37,007 bases of DNA. Source: Acidimicrobiia bacterium. Its GTDB lineage: Bacteria > Acidobacteriota > Terriglobia > Bryobacterales > Bryobacteraceae. Made by a program: the position numbers and the translations under genes. The stretch spans positions 1 through 37,007 of the forward strand of contig VFZE01000051.1 in the NCBI GenBank assembly GCA_016871315.1, given 5' to 3'. Of this stretch, positions 1-7,663 are shown piece after piece. Numbering within the stretch: the first letter of the stretch is position 1; the number at the start of each line of letters is the position of its first letter. The notes beneath the pieces are model-generated. The model did not search any database. It had not been told where the DNA came from and saw only the letters and a list, made by a program, of their open reading frames with translations.

Positions 1-166
1 TGTCGTAGTCGGCGGGATCTTCGCCGGGGATGACGACGTGGACGCCGGAAAGGCCGTGCTTGACGGCGTTGGCCGCGGCTTTCATCTTGCCGATTTCGGT
101 GCGGGGGCCGGTGGAATGTTCGGCGTTCTTGCGGTTAGCGGCCAACTGGGCGGGGGAGGTAGACAT
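1..166 (-). CDS. STGPRT-motif hypothetical protein (3' end outside window)
   Basis: The gene runs off the left edge; only its first 55 codons are present. The start ATG (166-164) is preceded by a good ribosome site, AGGAGAAA, a few bases upstream on the minus strand. The N-terminus reads MSTSPAQLAANRKNAEHSTG followed by PRTEIGK and later KHGLSG. This matches the AANRxNAxxSTGPRTxxGKxxxxxNAxKHGL signature of a small protein family that is abundant in Acidobacteriota and some other phyla. Its function is unknown. The motif is basic and low in hydrophobic residues, so there is no sign of secretion or membrane insertion. The family call is secure from the motif; everything about role is open. Confidence 0.75.
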   Translation of the reverse strand, partial: MSTSPAQLAANRKNAEHSTGPRTEIGKMKAAANAVKHGLSGVHVVIPGEDPADYD

Positions 167-353
167 AAAGTTTCTCCTGATTGGTGAAGTGAGCGCGGGC
201 GGGCGGCCGTGCATGGCTGGATAGAGAGCTATCCGATGGGAGTGTAGCGGGCGCGGGTGCGGGGCTGACGGATTCAAATCTGTAAGGTGTTGAGGAGGGG
301 GAGGAAATATTTTCCGAAAAGTTGGGACGACGAAGGCTTTGGGAAGGAGGCGT

Positions 354-467
354 CTATGGAGCGTAGGCTGGTTTGGCGAGGCCGGGGAAGATGTCGAAGG
401 CGAAGGTGATGCGTTGGCGGAGGAGGGGGTAGGGGTCGGATTTGGCGAGGGGGCGTAAGTGATGCCC
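354..467 (-). pseudogene. 3' remnant of an unidentified gene
   Basis: On the minus strand an open stretch ends at a TAG (356-354) and reads LRPLAKSDPYPLLRQRITFA then FDIFPGLAKPAYAP. Its codons are nearly all C- or G-ended (CTC, GCC, TCC, GAC, TAC, TTC), as in the real genes around it. It has no start codon and is closed upstream by a TGA at 470-468, close to the aroB start. This looks like the tail of a decayed gene rather than random sequence, but the product is not recognised. The region 167-353 between it and the STGPRT gene shows nothing else. Confidence 0.35.
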
Positions 468-485
468 TCATGGTACAACGTCCAT

Positions 486-1571
486 ATGCCCTCATTCCAA
501 GTCCGCACGCCGGGCTGCCCGTATGACTGTATCGTCGAGCGTGGCGCCATCAACCGATTGAGCGCGGCCGTTCCGTCCAAAGCGGGCAAGCTGTTTGTAG
601 TGACGACTCAGGACGTCTGGCAACTGCATGGCGAGCGGCTGAGAGCATCGCTAGACGGGCGGAGCTTGGAGACTATCTTCTTTCCCGGCAAGGAGGAGAA
701 CAAGCGCATCACGCAGGTGGAAGCACTCGCTGAGCAGATGGTGAAGGCCGGGGCGGACCGCACGAGCATCGTGATCGCCTTCGGCGGCGGCATAGTCGGC
801 GACCTCGGCGGATTCCTCGCCGCCATCTTCATGCGCGGCGTGCCGGTGATCCAGGTTCCCACGACGCTGCTGGCGCAAGTGGACGCCGCTATCGGTGGAA
901 AGACCGGCGCCAACCTGGTCGCGGGCAAGAATCTGATCGGCGCGTTCCACCAGCCGCTGACGGTGCTGGTGGATCCGGACGTGCTGGCCACGCTGCCGGA
1001 GCGCGAATACCGCGCCGGTCTCTACGAAGTCATCAAGTACGGCGTGATCAGCAGCCCGGGCCTGTTCGAGCGTATGGCTCGCGACGCGCCCAAGGTGATG
1101 GCGAAGGACCCGGCCATTGTCGAGGAGATCGTCGCCGAATCGGTGCGGATCAAGGCCGAAGTGGTCTCGGCGGATGAAAAAGAGGGCGGCCTGCGGCGCA
1201 TCTTGAACTACGGCCACACGATCGGCCACGCCCTGGAAGCGGAGACCGATTATCAGCAGTTTCTGCACGGGGAGGCGGTCGCCTTCGGCATGCGCGCGGT
1301 GACGCATCTTAGCGTGCTGAACGGCATGCTTGACTCCACGGTGGCGGCGCGCATGATCGGCGCGATTGACACCTATGGGCGGATTCCGGCGCTCGACGGG
1401 ATTCGCGCGGAGGCGCTCGTGGCCCGGCTCGGCAGCGATAAGAAGACCATCCAGGGGAAGGTGCACTTTGTGCTGGCCGAGGCGGTCGGTAAGGTGGTGG
1501 TTCGCAGCGGGATCGATCCTGGCTTGGTGCGCGAAGCCACGCGAATGTCGCTGGAAGAGCTGGCGGCATGA
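486..1571 (+). CDS. aroB: 3-dehydroquinate synthase AroB
   Basis: Second step of the shikimate pathway: converts DAHP to 3-dehydroquinate with NAD and a divalent metal, in the cytoplasm. Hallmarks in order are FPGKEENK, the NAD-binding GGGIVGDLGG (about residues 100-109), PTTLLAQVDAAIGGKTG, and the metal-ligand motifs GLYEVIKYG, LNYGHTIGHALE and FLHGEAVAFG. Length from this start is 361 aa, normal for the family. ATG 486 gives the family-like N-terminus MPSFQVRTP but has no clear ribosome site. GTG 459 or ATG 462 sit behind GAGGGGG and would add 8-9 residues. The string ATGCCCTCAT occurs at both 462 and 486, suggesting a small 24-bp duplication at the start. The stop overlaps the next start (ATGA), so it is translationally coupled to menG. 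Confidence 0.95.
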   Translation: MPSFQVRTPGCPYDCIVERGAINRLSAAVPSKAGKLFVVTTQDVWQLHGERLRASLDGRSLETIFFPGKEENKRITQVEALAEQMVKAGADRTSIVIAFGGGIVGDLGGFLAAIFMRGVPVIQVPTTLLAQVDAAIGGKTGANLVAGKNLIGAFHQPLTVLVDPDVLATLPEREYRAGLYEVIKYGVISSPGLFERMARDAPKVMAKDPAIVEEIVAESVRIKAEVVSADEKEGGLRRILNYGHTIGHALEAETDYQQFLHGEAVAFGMRAVTHLSVLNGMLDSTVAARMIGAIDTYGRIPALDGIRAEALVARLGSDKKTIQGKVHFVLAEAVGKVVVRSGIDPGLVREATRMSLEELAA

Positions 1572-2305
1572 GTGCAGGCACCAGGCCGCAAGGCGTCGAA
1601 GGCGACGCGCAGATCGCCGGGTGGGTGCGGCGGATGTTCGACGACGTCGCGCCGCGTTACGACCTGCTGAATCACCTGCTTTCGCTGAACGTGGATAAGT
1701 ACTGGCGCAATCGCACCGCTGCGCGTCTGGAAGAGATCTTGCGCCGCCCGAATATCAAGGCGGTGGACCTGTGCTGCGGAAGCGGCGACCTGCTGCTCAC
1801 GCTGCAGCGGCAAGCCCCGGTTCCGCTCACCGGTAGCGACTTCTCCCATCAGATGCTGCGCGTAGCGGCGGAGAAGATCCGCAAACGCGGCGCGCCGTCG
1901 CTGTTGTTTGAGGGCGACGCGATGCGGCTCCCGCTGGCCGATCAATCGATTGATCTGGTGAGCGCCGCGTTCGGCTTCCGCAACCTGGTCAACTACCGCC
2001 TCGGCCTCCAAGAGATGCTGCGTGTGCTGAAGCCCGGCGGTACGGCGGCGATCCTTGAATTCTCCACCCCGCCCAATCCGGCCTTCCGCGCGCTGTACGA
2101 TTTCTACTCGCGGCGCGTGCTGCCGGTTGTGGGGGGCTGGATCTCGGGCTCGCGCGAGGCGTACCGGTATTTGCCGGAATCGGTGCGCAAGTTCCCCGCG
2201 GCGCCCGAGCTGGCCGCGCAGATGCGCGAAGCCGGCTTCGTCGAGGTTCGTTTCCATCGCATGACGTTCGGCATCGTGTCTTTGCACATAGGGACGCGAC
2301 CGTGA
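1568..2305 (+). CDS. menG: Demethylmenaquinone methyltransferase (MenG/UbiE family)
   Basis: SAM-dependent C-methylation of demethylmenaquinone, the last step of menaquinone synthesis, at the inner membrane face. The 245-aa protein is the usual size. It shows VDLCCGSGDLLLTL (SAM motif I), GDAMRLPLADQSID, the UbiE signature AFGFRNL, LRVLKPGGTAAILEFS, and the C-terminal block YRYLPESVRKFPA typical of UbiE/MenG. The start overlaps the aroB stop by four bases. Acidobacteriota respire with menaquinone, so menG is the more likely role than ubiE; this is inference from lineage. Adjacent aroB feeds chorismate, the menaquinone precursor, and the downstream genes look like membrane redox proteins, so the cluster hangs together around quinone-linked metabolism. 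Confidence 0.92.
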   Translation: MSAGTRPQGVEGDAQIAGWVRRMFDDVAPRYDLLNHLLSLNVDKYWRNRTAARLEEILRRPNIKAVDLCCGSGDLLLTLQRQAPVPLTGSDFSHQMLRVAAEKIRKRGAPSLLFEGDAMRLPLADQSIDLVSAAFGFRNLVNYRLGLQEMLRVLKPGGTAAILEFSTPPNPAFRALYDFYSRRVLPVVGGWISGSREAYRYLPESVRKFPAAPELAAQMREAGFVEVRFHRMTFGIVSLHIGTRP

Positions 2306-2339
2306 CTTTTGTTTGCCGGCCGCGAATTGGAGGGCAAGG

Positions 2340-2939
2340 ATGGTTCGAGCAACCTTGTTGATCGCTGTGCTGGGCGGCCTGCTGCCGGCTCAGACAGTGA
2401 CCTTGCAAGGGCCAATTCCCGCGAAGCCCGAGGAAACCTGTTCGGTCTGCAACACGCCGGTCGGCCCGGGCGGGGAAGCCTATCTGGCCGATGGCCAGCG
2501 GTTGGTGGTGATGGCGGCGATGCGCGATGAGCTGCTCGCCAATCCACTCCAATACGCCAAGAAGTACCGGCCCGAGAGCATGATGTTCACCGTGCGCCGT
2601 GCCGGACCGCTCCATAGCGCCTATCTTTGGATCGGCATCTACATTCTTGCGGGGCTACTGTTCGGCGGACTCTCCGCGCATTCGGCCATGAGCAAGGGCT
2701 TGCCCGCCTTAGAGTGGTTCCTGCTTGGTTTCTTCTTTTCGGTTCCCGCCTACCTCGCGGTTGCCGCCAAGCGCACAACCGTCGAGGTTCCTGCCGGGCT
2801 TGCCAAGATCCCGTTGACGCGCACGCCGGGGCTCTGCTCTCATTGCCGGGCCGGCAACCATCCTTCGGCGGAAAGCTGCATCGTCTGCGGCGCGCCGCTG
2901 ACGCCGACAGCGCCGTCGGAAGTGCGGAGCCTCTCATGA
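2340..2939 (+). CDS. Membrane protein with two CxxC zinc-ribbon-like motifs
   Basis: A 199-aa protein of unknown function. ATG 2340 is chosen because GGAGG lies 6-7 bases upstream; a TTG at 2313 lacks one. The N-terminus MVRATLLIAVLGGLLPAQ is a signal peptide. An exported segment follows with CSVCNTPVGPGGEAYLADGQ, which resembles a metal-binding knuckle. Two membrane spans (around residues 95-115 and 120-145) come next. The tail carries CSHCRAGNHPSAESCIVCG, a rubredoxin/zinc-ribbon type pair of CxxC motifs. The stop overlaps the start of the flavin/iron-sulfur fusion by ATGA, so the two are made together and probably work together, for example as an assembly or electron-carrying partner. That partnership is inferred from context only. 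Confidence 0.8.
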   Translation: MVRATLLIAVLGGLLPAQTVTLQGPIPAKPEETCSVCNTPVGPGGEAYLADGQRLVVMAAMRDELLANPLQYAKKYRPESMMFTVRRAGPLHSAYLWIGIYILAGLLFGGLSAHSAMSKGLPALEWFLLGFFFSVPAYLAVAAKRTTVEVPAGLAKIPLTRTPGLCSHCRAGNHPSAESCIVCGAPLTPTAPSEVRSLS

Positions 2940-5161
2940 CGGGCTGGCTGAAGGCGCTGGGCAACTCGCCGAACATGGGAGCGCGCCGCCCGTTGGTGGG
3001 CGAGAACTACGAAAGCAACGTGCCGGGCATATTCGTCATCGGCGATCTCTCCGGCGCGCCGGTGGTGAAGCTGGCGATGGAGCACGGCAATCACGTAGCC
3101 GAACATATCGCCTCGCTCGCCGACGCCCGCGCGACGGCGGCCGGAGCCTACGACCTCATCGTCATCGGCGCCGGCGCGGCCGGTCTGAACGCCGCGCTGG
3201 TTGCGCAGGAGCGAGGCCTGAACGTGCTGGTGCTCGAAAAGGCGAAAGTCGCCAACACGATCGAAGACTTCCCGGAAGGCAAGTGGGTCTATGCGGAACC
3301 CGATACGAAGCCGGCGAAGGGCAAGCTCTGGCTGGATGGTGCGAAGAAGGAAGACCTGCTGCGCCGCTGGCACCAGATCATTGAAGAGAACCATCTGGAG
3401 GTCTACACCGAGGAAGGCGTCACGGCCGTCACCCGGCGCAAGGACGGCCACTTCGACGTGAAAACGGAAAAGGGCGTCTACACCGGCCGCCGCGTGATTG
3501 TCGCCACCGGCCAGCGCGGAAATCCGCGCAAGCTGGGTGTCCCGGGCGAAGAGCGCGAGCATGTCTACCATCGCCTCTACAGTCCGGGCCATTATCACGG
3601 CGAGGAGATTCTTGTCGTGGGCGGCGGCAACAGTGCGGTGGAGGCCGCGATCACTCTGGCCGGGCGTAACCAGGTGACGCTGAGCTACCGCGGGGCGGAG
3701 TTCAGCCGCATCTTCAAGGAGAATGAGCGCAAACTGGCGGAAGCAGTGGCCACGGGCCGCGTGAGACTGATTTACAACTCCCAGGTCAAAGCATTCGGCG
3801 GAACAACTTACACGCTGGAGACACCGGATGGCACGCGTGAGCTGCCGTATCAGCATGCCTTTGTCCTGATCGGTGCGGAGCTGCCGGAGGCTTTTCTGAA
3901 ATCGCTCGGCTTGAAACTGGAAAACGAGTGGAGCGGTAATCCGTGGCTGGCGGCGGCGCTAACGCTGGCGGCAATGTTCGGCCTTGCTTTCTATGGCGGC
4001 GCAAATTGGCTGGGCGCCGCAGCCGCCCTGGCATCTGTCGGCGGACTCCTGCTGCTGGGCCTGCGCGGCAGCCGCTTCGCCTGGCTCGGCTTCTCGTTCC
4101 TCATCTGCTACACCATCTACGGGGCCAAGATGGGCGAGAATTTCGAATTCTGGCCTTACCGCGGCTGGGGCTACAAGTTCTTTTCGTTCAGGGACCGGCC
4201 GATGTCGTTTTGGTACACCGTCAGCTACACCGCGGTGATGACGATGTTCGGCATCCAGGCGATGAAGCGCTGGGGCTTTGACCGCAAGGACCGTTTTCAG
4301 ATCTGGCGCTACACCTCCCTGCTCGGCTTCCAGTGGATCTTCTTCTTCCTCATTCCGGAGTTTCTCTTTCAATACGCGGTGAGCTATGAATGGCTGGGCG
4401 AGATCGCCAAGGACCCGGTCTTCGCCAGTCAGGCCTGGCGCAGCTACGGCATCGTCTACGCGTGGCCGCTGTTCTTCTATACCTTCTTCGGCTCGCCGCA
4501 CGAGATCTGGGTGGTCTGGGGTGTGCTGCTGAGCTTCGTGATCGTGCCGGTGCTGGTGCTCTGGCACGGCAAGCGCTACTGCTCCTGGATCTGCGGTTGC
4601 GGCGGTTTAGCCGAGACGCTGGGCGACCGGTGGCGGCACAACGCGCCCAAGGGCAAGGCCTCCATCCGCTGGGAGGTGATGAACAGCGTCGTGCTGGCGG
4701 CGGCGGCCGTGATCACGGTGATGATGGTGTCGCGCGATGCGGTGGAGATCTTTCGCGCCCCCTCCGGTAAGTCGGTGGAATGGTACCGGCTGATCGTCGA
4801 TGTCTGGCTGGTGGGGATTCTGCCGGTGACGCTCTATCCGTTCTTCGGCGGCAAGGTCTGGTGTCGCTACTGGTGCCCGCTGGCGAAGATGATGCAGGTC
4901 TTCAGCAGCATCTACACGCGGATGAAGATGAGCAGGTTCGCGATCCACTCGAACGAAAAGTGCATCGCTTGCGGCGAGTGTTCGCGCAACTGCCAGGTGG
5001 GTATCGACGTGATGAATTACGCGCGGAAGCAGGAGGTGCTCGACAACGCCACTTCCTCCTGCATCGGCTGCGGCATCTGCGTTACGGTGTGTCCGATGGA
5101 CGTGCTCAGTTTCCAGCCGCAAGCCGATCCGCAGCTTGTGCAGATCAGCAAAGCCGCCTAA
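2936..5161 (+). CDS. FAD/NAD(P) oxidoreductase fused to NapH/CcoG-like membrane polyferredoxin
   Basis: A 741-aa fusion. Residues 29-37 read VPGIFVIGD, normally the C-terminal FAD-contacting motif of thioredoxin-reductase-like proteins. Residues 72-83 (YDLIVIGAGAAG) are the FAD Rossmann motif and about 225-235 (ILVVGGGNSAVE) the NAD(P) motif, so the flavin fold appears permuted. No redox CxxC is visible in the flavin part. From about residue 335 come eight or so membrane spans with YCSWICGCGG and WCRYWCP, as in NapH/CcoG/YccM proteins. Two 4Fe-4S ferredoxin motifs follow: CIACGECSRNC (676-686) and CIGCGICVTVC (709-719). Likely activity is NAD(P)H-driven electron transfer through FAD and Fe-S clusters to a membrane or periplasmic acceptor; substrate unknown. 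ATG 2936 overlaps the previous stop. The stop also overlaps the convergent gene's stop. Confidence 0.85.
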   Translation: MTGWLKALGNSPNMGARRPLVGENYESNVPGIFVIGDLSGAPVVKLAMEHGNHVAEHIASLADARATAAGAYDLIVIGAGAAGLNAALVAQERGLNVLVLEKAKVANTIEDFPEGKWVYAEPDTKPAKGKLWLDGAKKEDLLRRWHQIIEENHLEVYTEEGVTAVTRRKDGHFDVKTEKGVYTGRRVIVATGQRGNPRKLGVPGEEREHVYHRLYSPGHYHGEEILVVGGGNSAVEAAITLAGRNQVTLSYRGAEFSRIFKENERKLAEAVATGRVRLIYNSQVKAFGGTTYTLETPDGTRELPYQHAFVLIGAELPEAFLKSLGLKLENEWSGNPWLAAALTLAAMFGLAFYGGANWLGAAAALASVGGLLLLGLRGSRFAWLGFSFLICYTIYGAKMGENFEFWPYRGWGYKFFSFRDRPMSFWYTVSYTAVMTMFGIQAMKRWGFDRKDRFQIWRYTSLLGFQWIFFFLIPEFLFQYAVSYEWLGEIAKDPVFASQAWRSYGIVYAWPLFFYTFFGSPHEIWVVWGVLLSFVIVPVLVLWHGKRYCSWICGCGGLAETLGDRWRHNAPKGKASIRWEVMNSVVLAAAAVITVMMVSRDAVEIFRAPSGKSVEWYRLIVDVWLVGILPVTLYPFFGGKVWCRYWCPLAKMMQVFSSIYTRMKMSRFAIHSNEKCIACGECSRNCQVGIDVMNYARKQEVLDNATSSCIGCGICVTVCPMDVLSFQPQADPQLVQISKAA

Positions 5162-5625
5162 TGCGCCGGCGGCGGCAGCGGGCTTTTGCAGCCCTCCCGC
5201 TCCACGGTGTAGATGGCCCCGGCGATCTTCCAGCCCGTTTCGAGCTTCACCAGGTGAAATCCATCCACGCCGCAGTGGGAGAACTTGCCGTCGCGGTGAA
5301 AGTCGTATGGCGTCCATACGCTGGCGATGGAGCCGTGGATCTCCACCTTCGGTGTCCACATACGCTCAAGCAGCTTCTCCTTGCCGTTGGCAATGGTGGA
5401 AAGAAACTCCGCGAAGCTGCGTACGCGCGTGGTCACCTTGCCTTTGTCGATGGCGATAATCGTGAACTGGCCGCCATCGGTGAGCAGTTGGCGGCCGGCC
5501 TCCGCATCTCTTGATGCGAGCACATCGAAGAACCGCTGCACGACGTGCAGTACGGCTTTCTCCTCTGGACCGGCAGCGAAGGCGGAGACGGCGAAAAGAA
5601 GAGCAGCAGGAAGGAACCGTTGCAT
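5158..5625 (-). CDS. Exported NTF2-like (SnoaL/DUF4440-type) protein
   Basis: A 155-aa protein. The start MQRFLPAALLFAVSAFA at 5625 gives a clean signal peptide; a longer open frame upstream encodes no plausible leader. The mature part begins AVLHVVQRFFDVLASRDAEA, then QLLTDGGQFTII, and later SVWTPYDFHRDGKFSHCGVD and LVKLETGWKIAGAIYT. This is the pattern of the NTF2-like cone fold (nuclear transport factor 2 / DUF4440 / lumazine-binding-like). Such domains bind small ligands or act as isomerases; no catalytic assignment is possible here. It is the last gene of a four-gene minus-strand run. Its TAG stop overlaps the opposite stop of the polyferredoxin gene (CTAA at 5158-5161). Confidence 0.75.
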   Translation of the reverse strand: MQRFLPAALLFAVSAFAAGPEEKAVLHVVQRFFDVLASRDAEAGRQLLTDGGQFTIIAIDKGKVTTRVRSFAEFLSTIANGKEKLLERMWTPKVEIHGSIASVWTPYDFHRDGKFSHCGVDGFHLVKLETGWKIAGAIYTVEREGCKSPLPPPAH

Positions 5626-5654
5626 AGCTGGTTTCCCACTATAGCAGCCATGTG

Positions 5655-6305
5655 CTAATTGGAATCTCGATGTTCCTCGACACGTTCGGTGGCGGTGTTC
5701 AGGTCCATCCACTTGACGATCAGCCGACCGCTGGAGATGCGTGACTTGACCGGATGCCGGCCGAGGAACTCCTCAAAACGCATTTTGCGCTCATCGAGGG
5801 CGCGCGACAGCTCAGGATATTTGGCGCGCTTAGCAGGATCGGCGGCAGCCTTTTCCGCGGCGCAATCAGAGTGTGTCGTGAAGACCACCACCTTGACGCC
5901 GTTGTCGACGGCCAGCTCCAGCATCTCCTCTTCCTTGGGCGCCAGCACGGAGCCGGCCAGCCGAAGCACGTAATAGTAGCGCCGCGTATCCCCGGCGATT
6001 TCGTTCGAGTCCAGCCGGCCATCCATGCAGATGATCATGGCGATCACCGGATGGCGCGGCGAGCGCGGCCAGCGCGCGCGGATGGAACTGGCCAGCCGGT
6101 TCTGATCGAGAAACGCGTCCCACACTTGAGCAGGCGTCACGTTTTCATGTTCGAAATCGTAAGAGATCAGTGGATCCTGAAGCCGGTAGCCGGCGTTAAT
6201 CAATGCGCCGCCGAGCATGAACTCGATGCGGTCGCCCCATTTCCACGCCACCGGTATACCGGCGATCATGATCGCCAGCACGGCAATTGCCATCTTTCGT
6301 TTCAT
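5655..6305 (-). CDS. Exported or membrane-anchored beta-carbonic-anhydrase-like protein
   Basis: A 216-aa protein with an N-terminal signal or anchor (residues 4-22). The core matches the zinc site of beta-carbonic anhydrases: ICMDGRLD (C93-x-D95-x-R97), then VLRLAGSV resembling the VxRNAG strand, then VVVFTTHSDCAAEK (H145-x-x-C148). Together these give the Cys, His, Cys ligands and the Asp-Arg dyad. True beta-CAs are usually cytoplasmic, so export is unusual. The region before the site (YRLQDPLISYDFEHENVTPA) is not recognisable, and the C-terminus is lysine/glutamate-rich. GAGGTG precedes the ATG. It lies 6 bases after the ThuA-like gene. It may hydrate CO2 or be a related zinc protein without that activity; biochemical role is inferred from motifs only. 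Confidence 0.7.
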   Translation of the reverse strand: MKRKMAIAVLAIMIAGIPVAWKWGDRIEFMLGGALINAGYRLQDPLISYDFEHENVTPAQVWDAFLDQNRLASSIRARWPRSPRHPVIAMIICMDGRLDSNEIAGDTRRYYYVLRLAGSVLAPKEEEMLELAVDNGVKVVVFTTHSDCAAEKAAADPAKRAKYPELSRALDERKMRFEEFLGRHPVKSRISSGRLIVKWMDLNTATERVEEHRDSN

Positions 6306-6311
6306 AACACC

Positions 6312-7094
6312 TCACTGTGTTGTCTGACCCATGGCCCATTGAATTCCCTTGATGAGATGGGTCCTGTATTTAAGATCTTTCCAGGTTGGTTCCCCATCTC
6401 CGAGCGAGGTGTAAAAAACGCGCCCTTTACCGTGCGATTTGGCCCATGAGACGGGCAGGTCCTTGTCCTGAGCATTCATCCTGGGGTTGGCGGTGTCCAG
6501 ACTCGCCGGATCCAGGCTGAGCAGCATTTGGAGGTTGGCGCGGTCGAAATTCTTGAATTGGTAAATGTCGTCGGCTATTTCGAAAGAGTCGCCCAGATGC
6601 TGTGTCGCAGGGTGAGTCTTGTCCACCACTTTAACGCGCACCTTGGTTTGCGGATTCTCCTTGGTACGCCAGGGGCGGCGGTCATAGTAGGCGCCGAGCA
6701 TCTGGCCGAAGGGAGGATAGTTCTGGTACGTGTTGGCGGTGGAGTGTATGCCGATGAAGGCTCCGCCGGCGGCTACCCAGTCAAGGAGCGCCTCCTTGTC
6801 GACGCCGGGCGGGTTGATGGCGGTGAAGAAAACGACGGCCTGGTAGCGGCTCAGCTTGCCGCGAGTAAGCTGCGCGCCGTCCTGCGTGACGGTGACGTCA
6901 AAGATACCGTTGGTGATCTCCACGAAGTAGCGCTCGGCAACGGAGAGAGACTCGGGAGTAGCTCGCCGGATGACGTCATTGTCCGATGTCATCGGGTTCG
7001 CGAAGAAAAGAACGGCCGGGAGCTTGGCGTCCTGAGCGGCGAGGACGCCAACGGTGAGAACGAGGAATGAAGCGCTTACCCGCGCAAGGATCAC
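6312..7094 (-). CDS. ThuA-like domain protein, exported
   Basis: The ThuA (trehalose-utilisation) family has a class-I-glutamine-amidotransferase-like fold and often sits beside sugar-active oxidoreductases and cytochromes; its exact reaction is unsettled. Seen here: KLPAVLFFANPMTSDN, YQAVVFFTAINPPGVDKEAL, LLDWVAAGGAFIGIHSTAN, YYDRRPWRTKENP, VSWAKSHGKGRVFYTSLGDG and a C-terminal LIKGIQWAMG, all typical. A GTG at 7094 gives the signal peptide VILARVSASFLVLTVGVLAA and overlaps the DUF2911 stop as GTGA, implying coupled translation. An ATG at 7136 would also be in frame but would bury the leader and overlap the upstream gene by 46 bases. Length is 260 aa. Confidence 0.85.
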   Translation of the reverse strand: MILARVSASFLVLTVGVLAAQDAKLPAVLFFANPMTSDNDVIRRATPESLSVAERYFVEITNGIFDVTVTQDGAQLTRGKLSRYQAVVFFTAINPPGVDKEALLDWVAAGGAFIGIHSTANTYQNYPPFGQMLGAYYDRRPWRTKENPQTKVRVKVVDKTHPATQHLGDSFEIADDIYQFKNFDRANLQMLLSLDPASLDTANPRMNAQDKDLPVSWAKSHGKGRVFYTSLGDGEPTWKDLKYRTHLIKGIQWAMGQTTQ

Positions 7095-7630
7095 TTGGCG
7101 ACCGTGAAGGGGATGGATGAGCTGGTTGTTCCCCACTCCACTTTCAGAGTACCGCCCGCGGCGGTGTCGTCAATCGAGATGGTGAGCTGATCCACCGGCG
7201 CGGAAGTCTTACCCGCCTTCATCGGCGCGCGGCCTAACTCAAGAGAAGCATTATAGGGAACGCCCCACTGGCCGGGCTTGCCGAGCTTGCCTATGATGAG
7301 CTGCCACTCGTCACCGGGCTGCGTGTTGATGGTATACGGAGTGCCTGCGTCCAGGCTCAGCGAACCGAACTTGAGCGGTTTGTCGGAAGTGATCGTGGTG
7401 GCTTCGTCGGCGCCGGTGCGCCACGGCCTGCCTGCCGGCATGACTTGCGAATCGGCGCGTCCCTTCAGTAGCGGCCGGCCGTACTCGATGGTGATCTTGG
7501 CTCCGTCGATCGACCACTCCGAGCGCACGTGCGGGCTGCCGCCCTTGCCTGGGTGGATCTGGGTGGTGGTCTGTGCGATCAAGGCGACGGGAAGGACAAG
7601 AGCCGCCGCAATCGTTAACAGCTGTTTCAT
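7091..7630 (-). CDS. DUF2911 family exported protein
   Basis: A 179-aa protein with signal peptide MKQLLTIAAALVLPVALIAQ and a good ribosome site (AGGAGACTCAA before the ATG). The body shows the DUF2911 pattern: ITIEYGRPLLKGRADSQVMP, then AGRPWRTGADEATTITSDKP, and YTINTQPGDEWQLIIGK. DUF2911 proteins are common exported proteins of Bacteroidota and Acidobacteriota with no known activity. It is the first gene of a run that continues into ThuA (GTGA overlap), the carbonic-anhydrase-like gene and the NTF2-like gene, so all four may be co-expressed exported proteins. Confidence 0.85.
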   Translation of the reverse strand: MKQLLTIAAALVLPVALIAQTTTQIHPGKGGSPHVRSEWSIDGAKITIEYGRPLLKGRADSQVMPAGRPWRTGADEATTITSDKPLKFGSLSLDAGTPYTINTQPGDEWQLIIGKLGKPGQWGVPYNASLELGRAPMKAGKTSAPVDQLTISIDDTAAGGTLKVEWGTTSSSIPFTVAK

Positions 7631-7663
7631 TTGAGTCTCCTGTACTGAAATCAGTATAAGTGC

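Noticed and set aside
2840-3856. Long open frame on the minus strand opposite the flavin/Fe-S fusion
   Set aside because: It mirrors the high-GC codon pattern of the real gene, encodes low-complexity His/Arg-rich protein and has no family motif.
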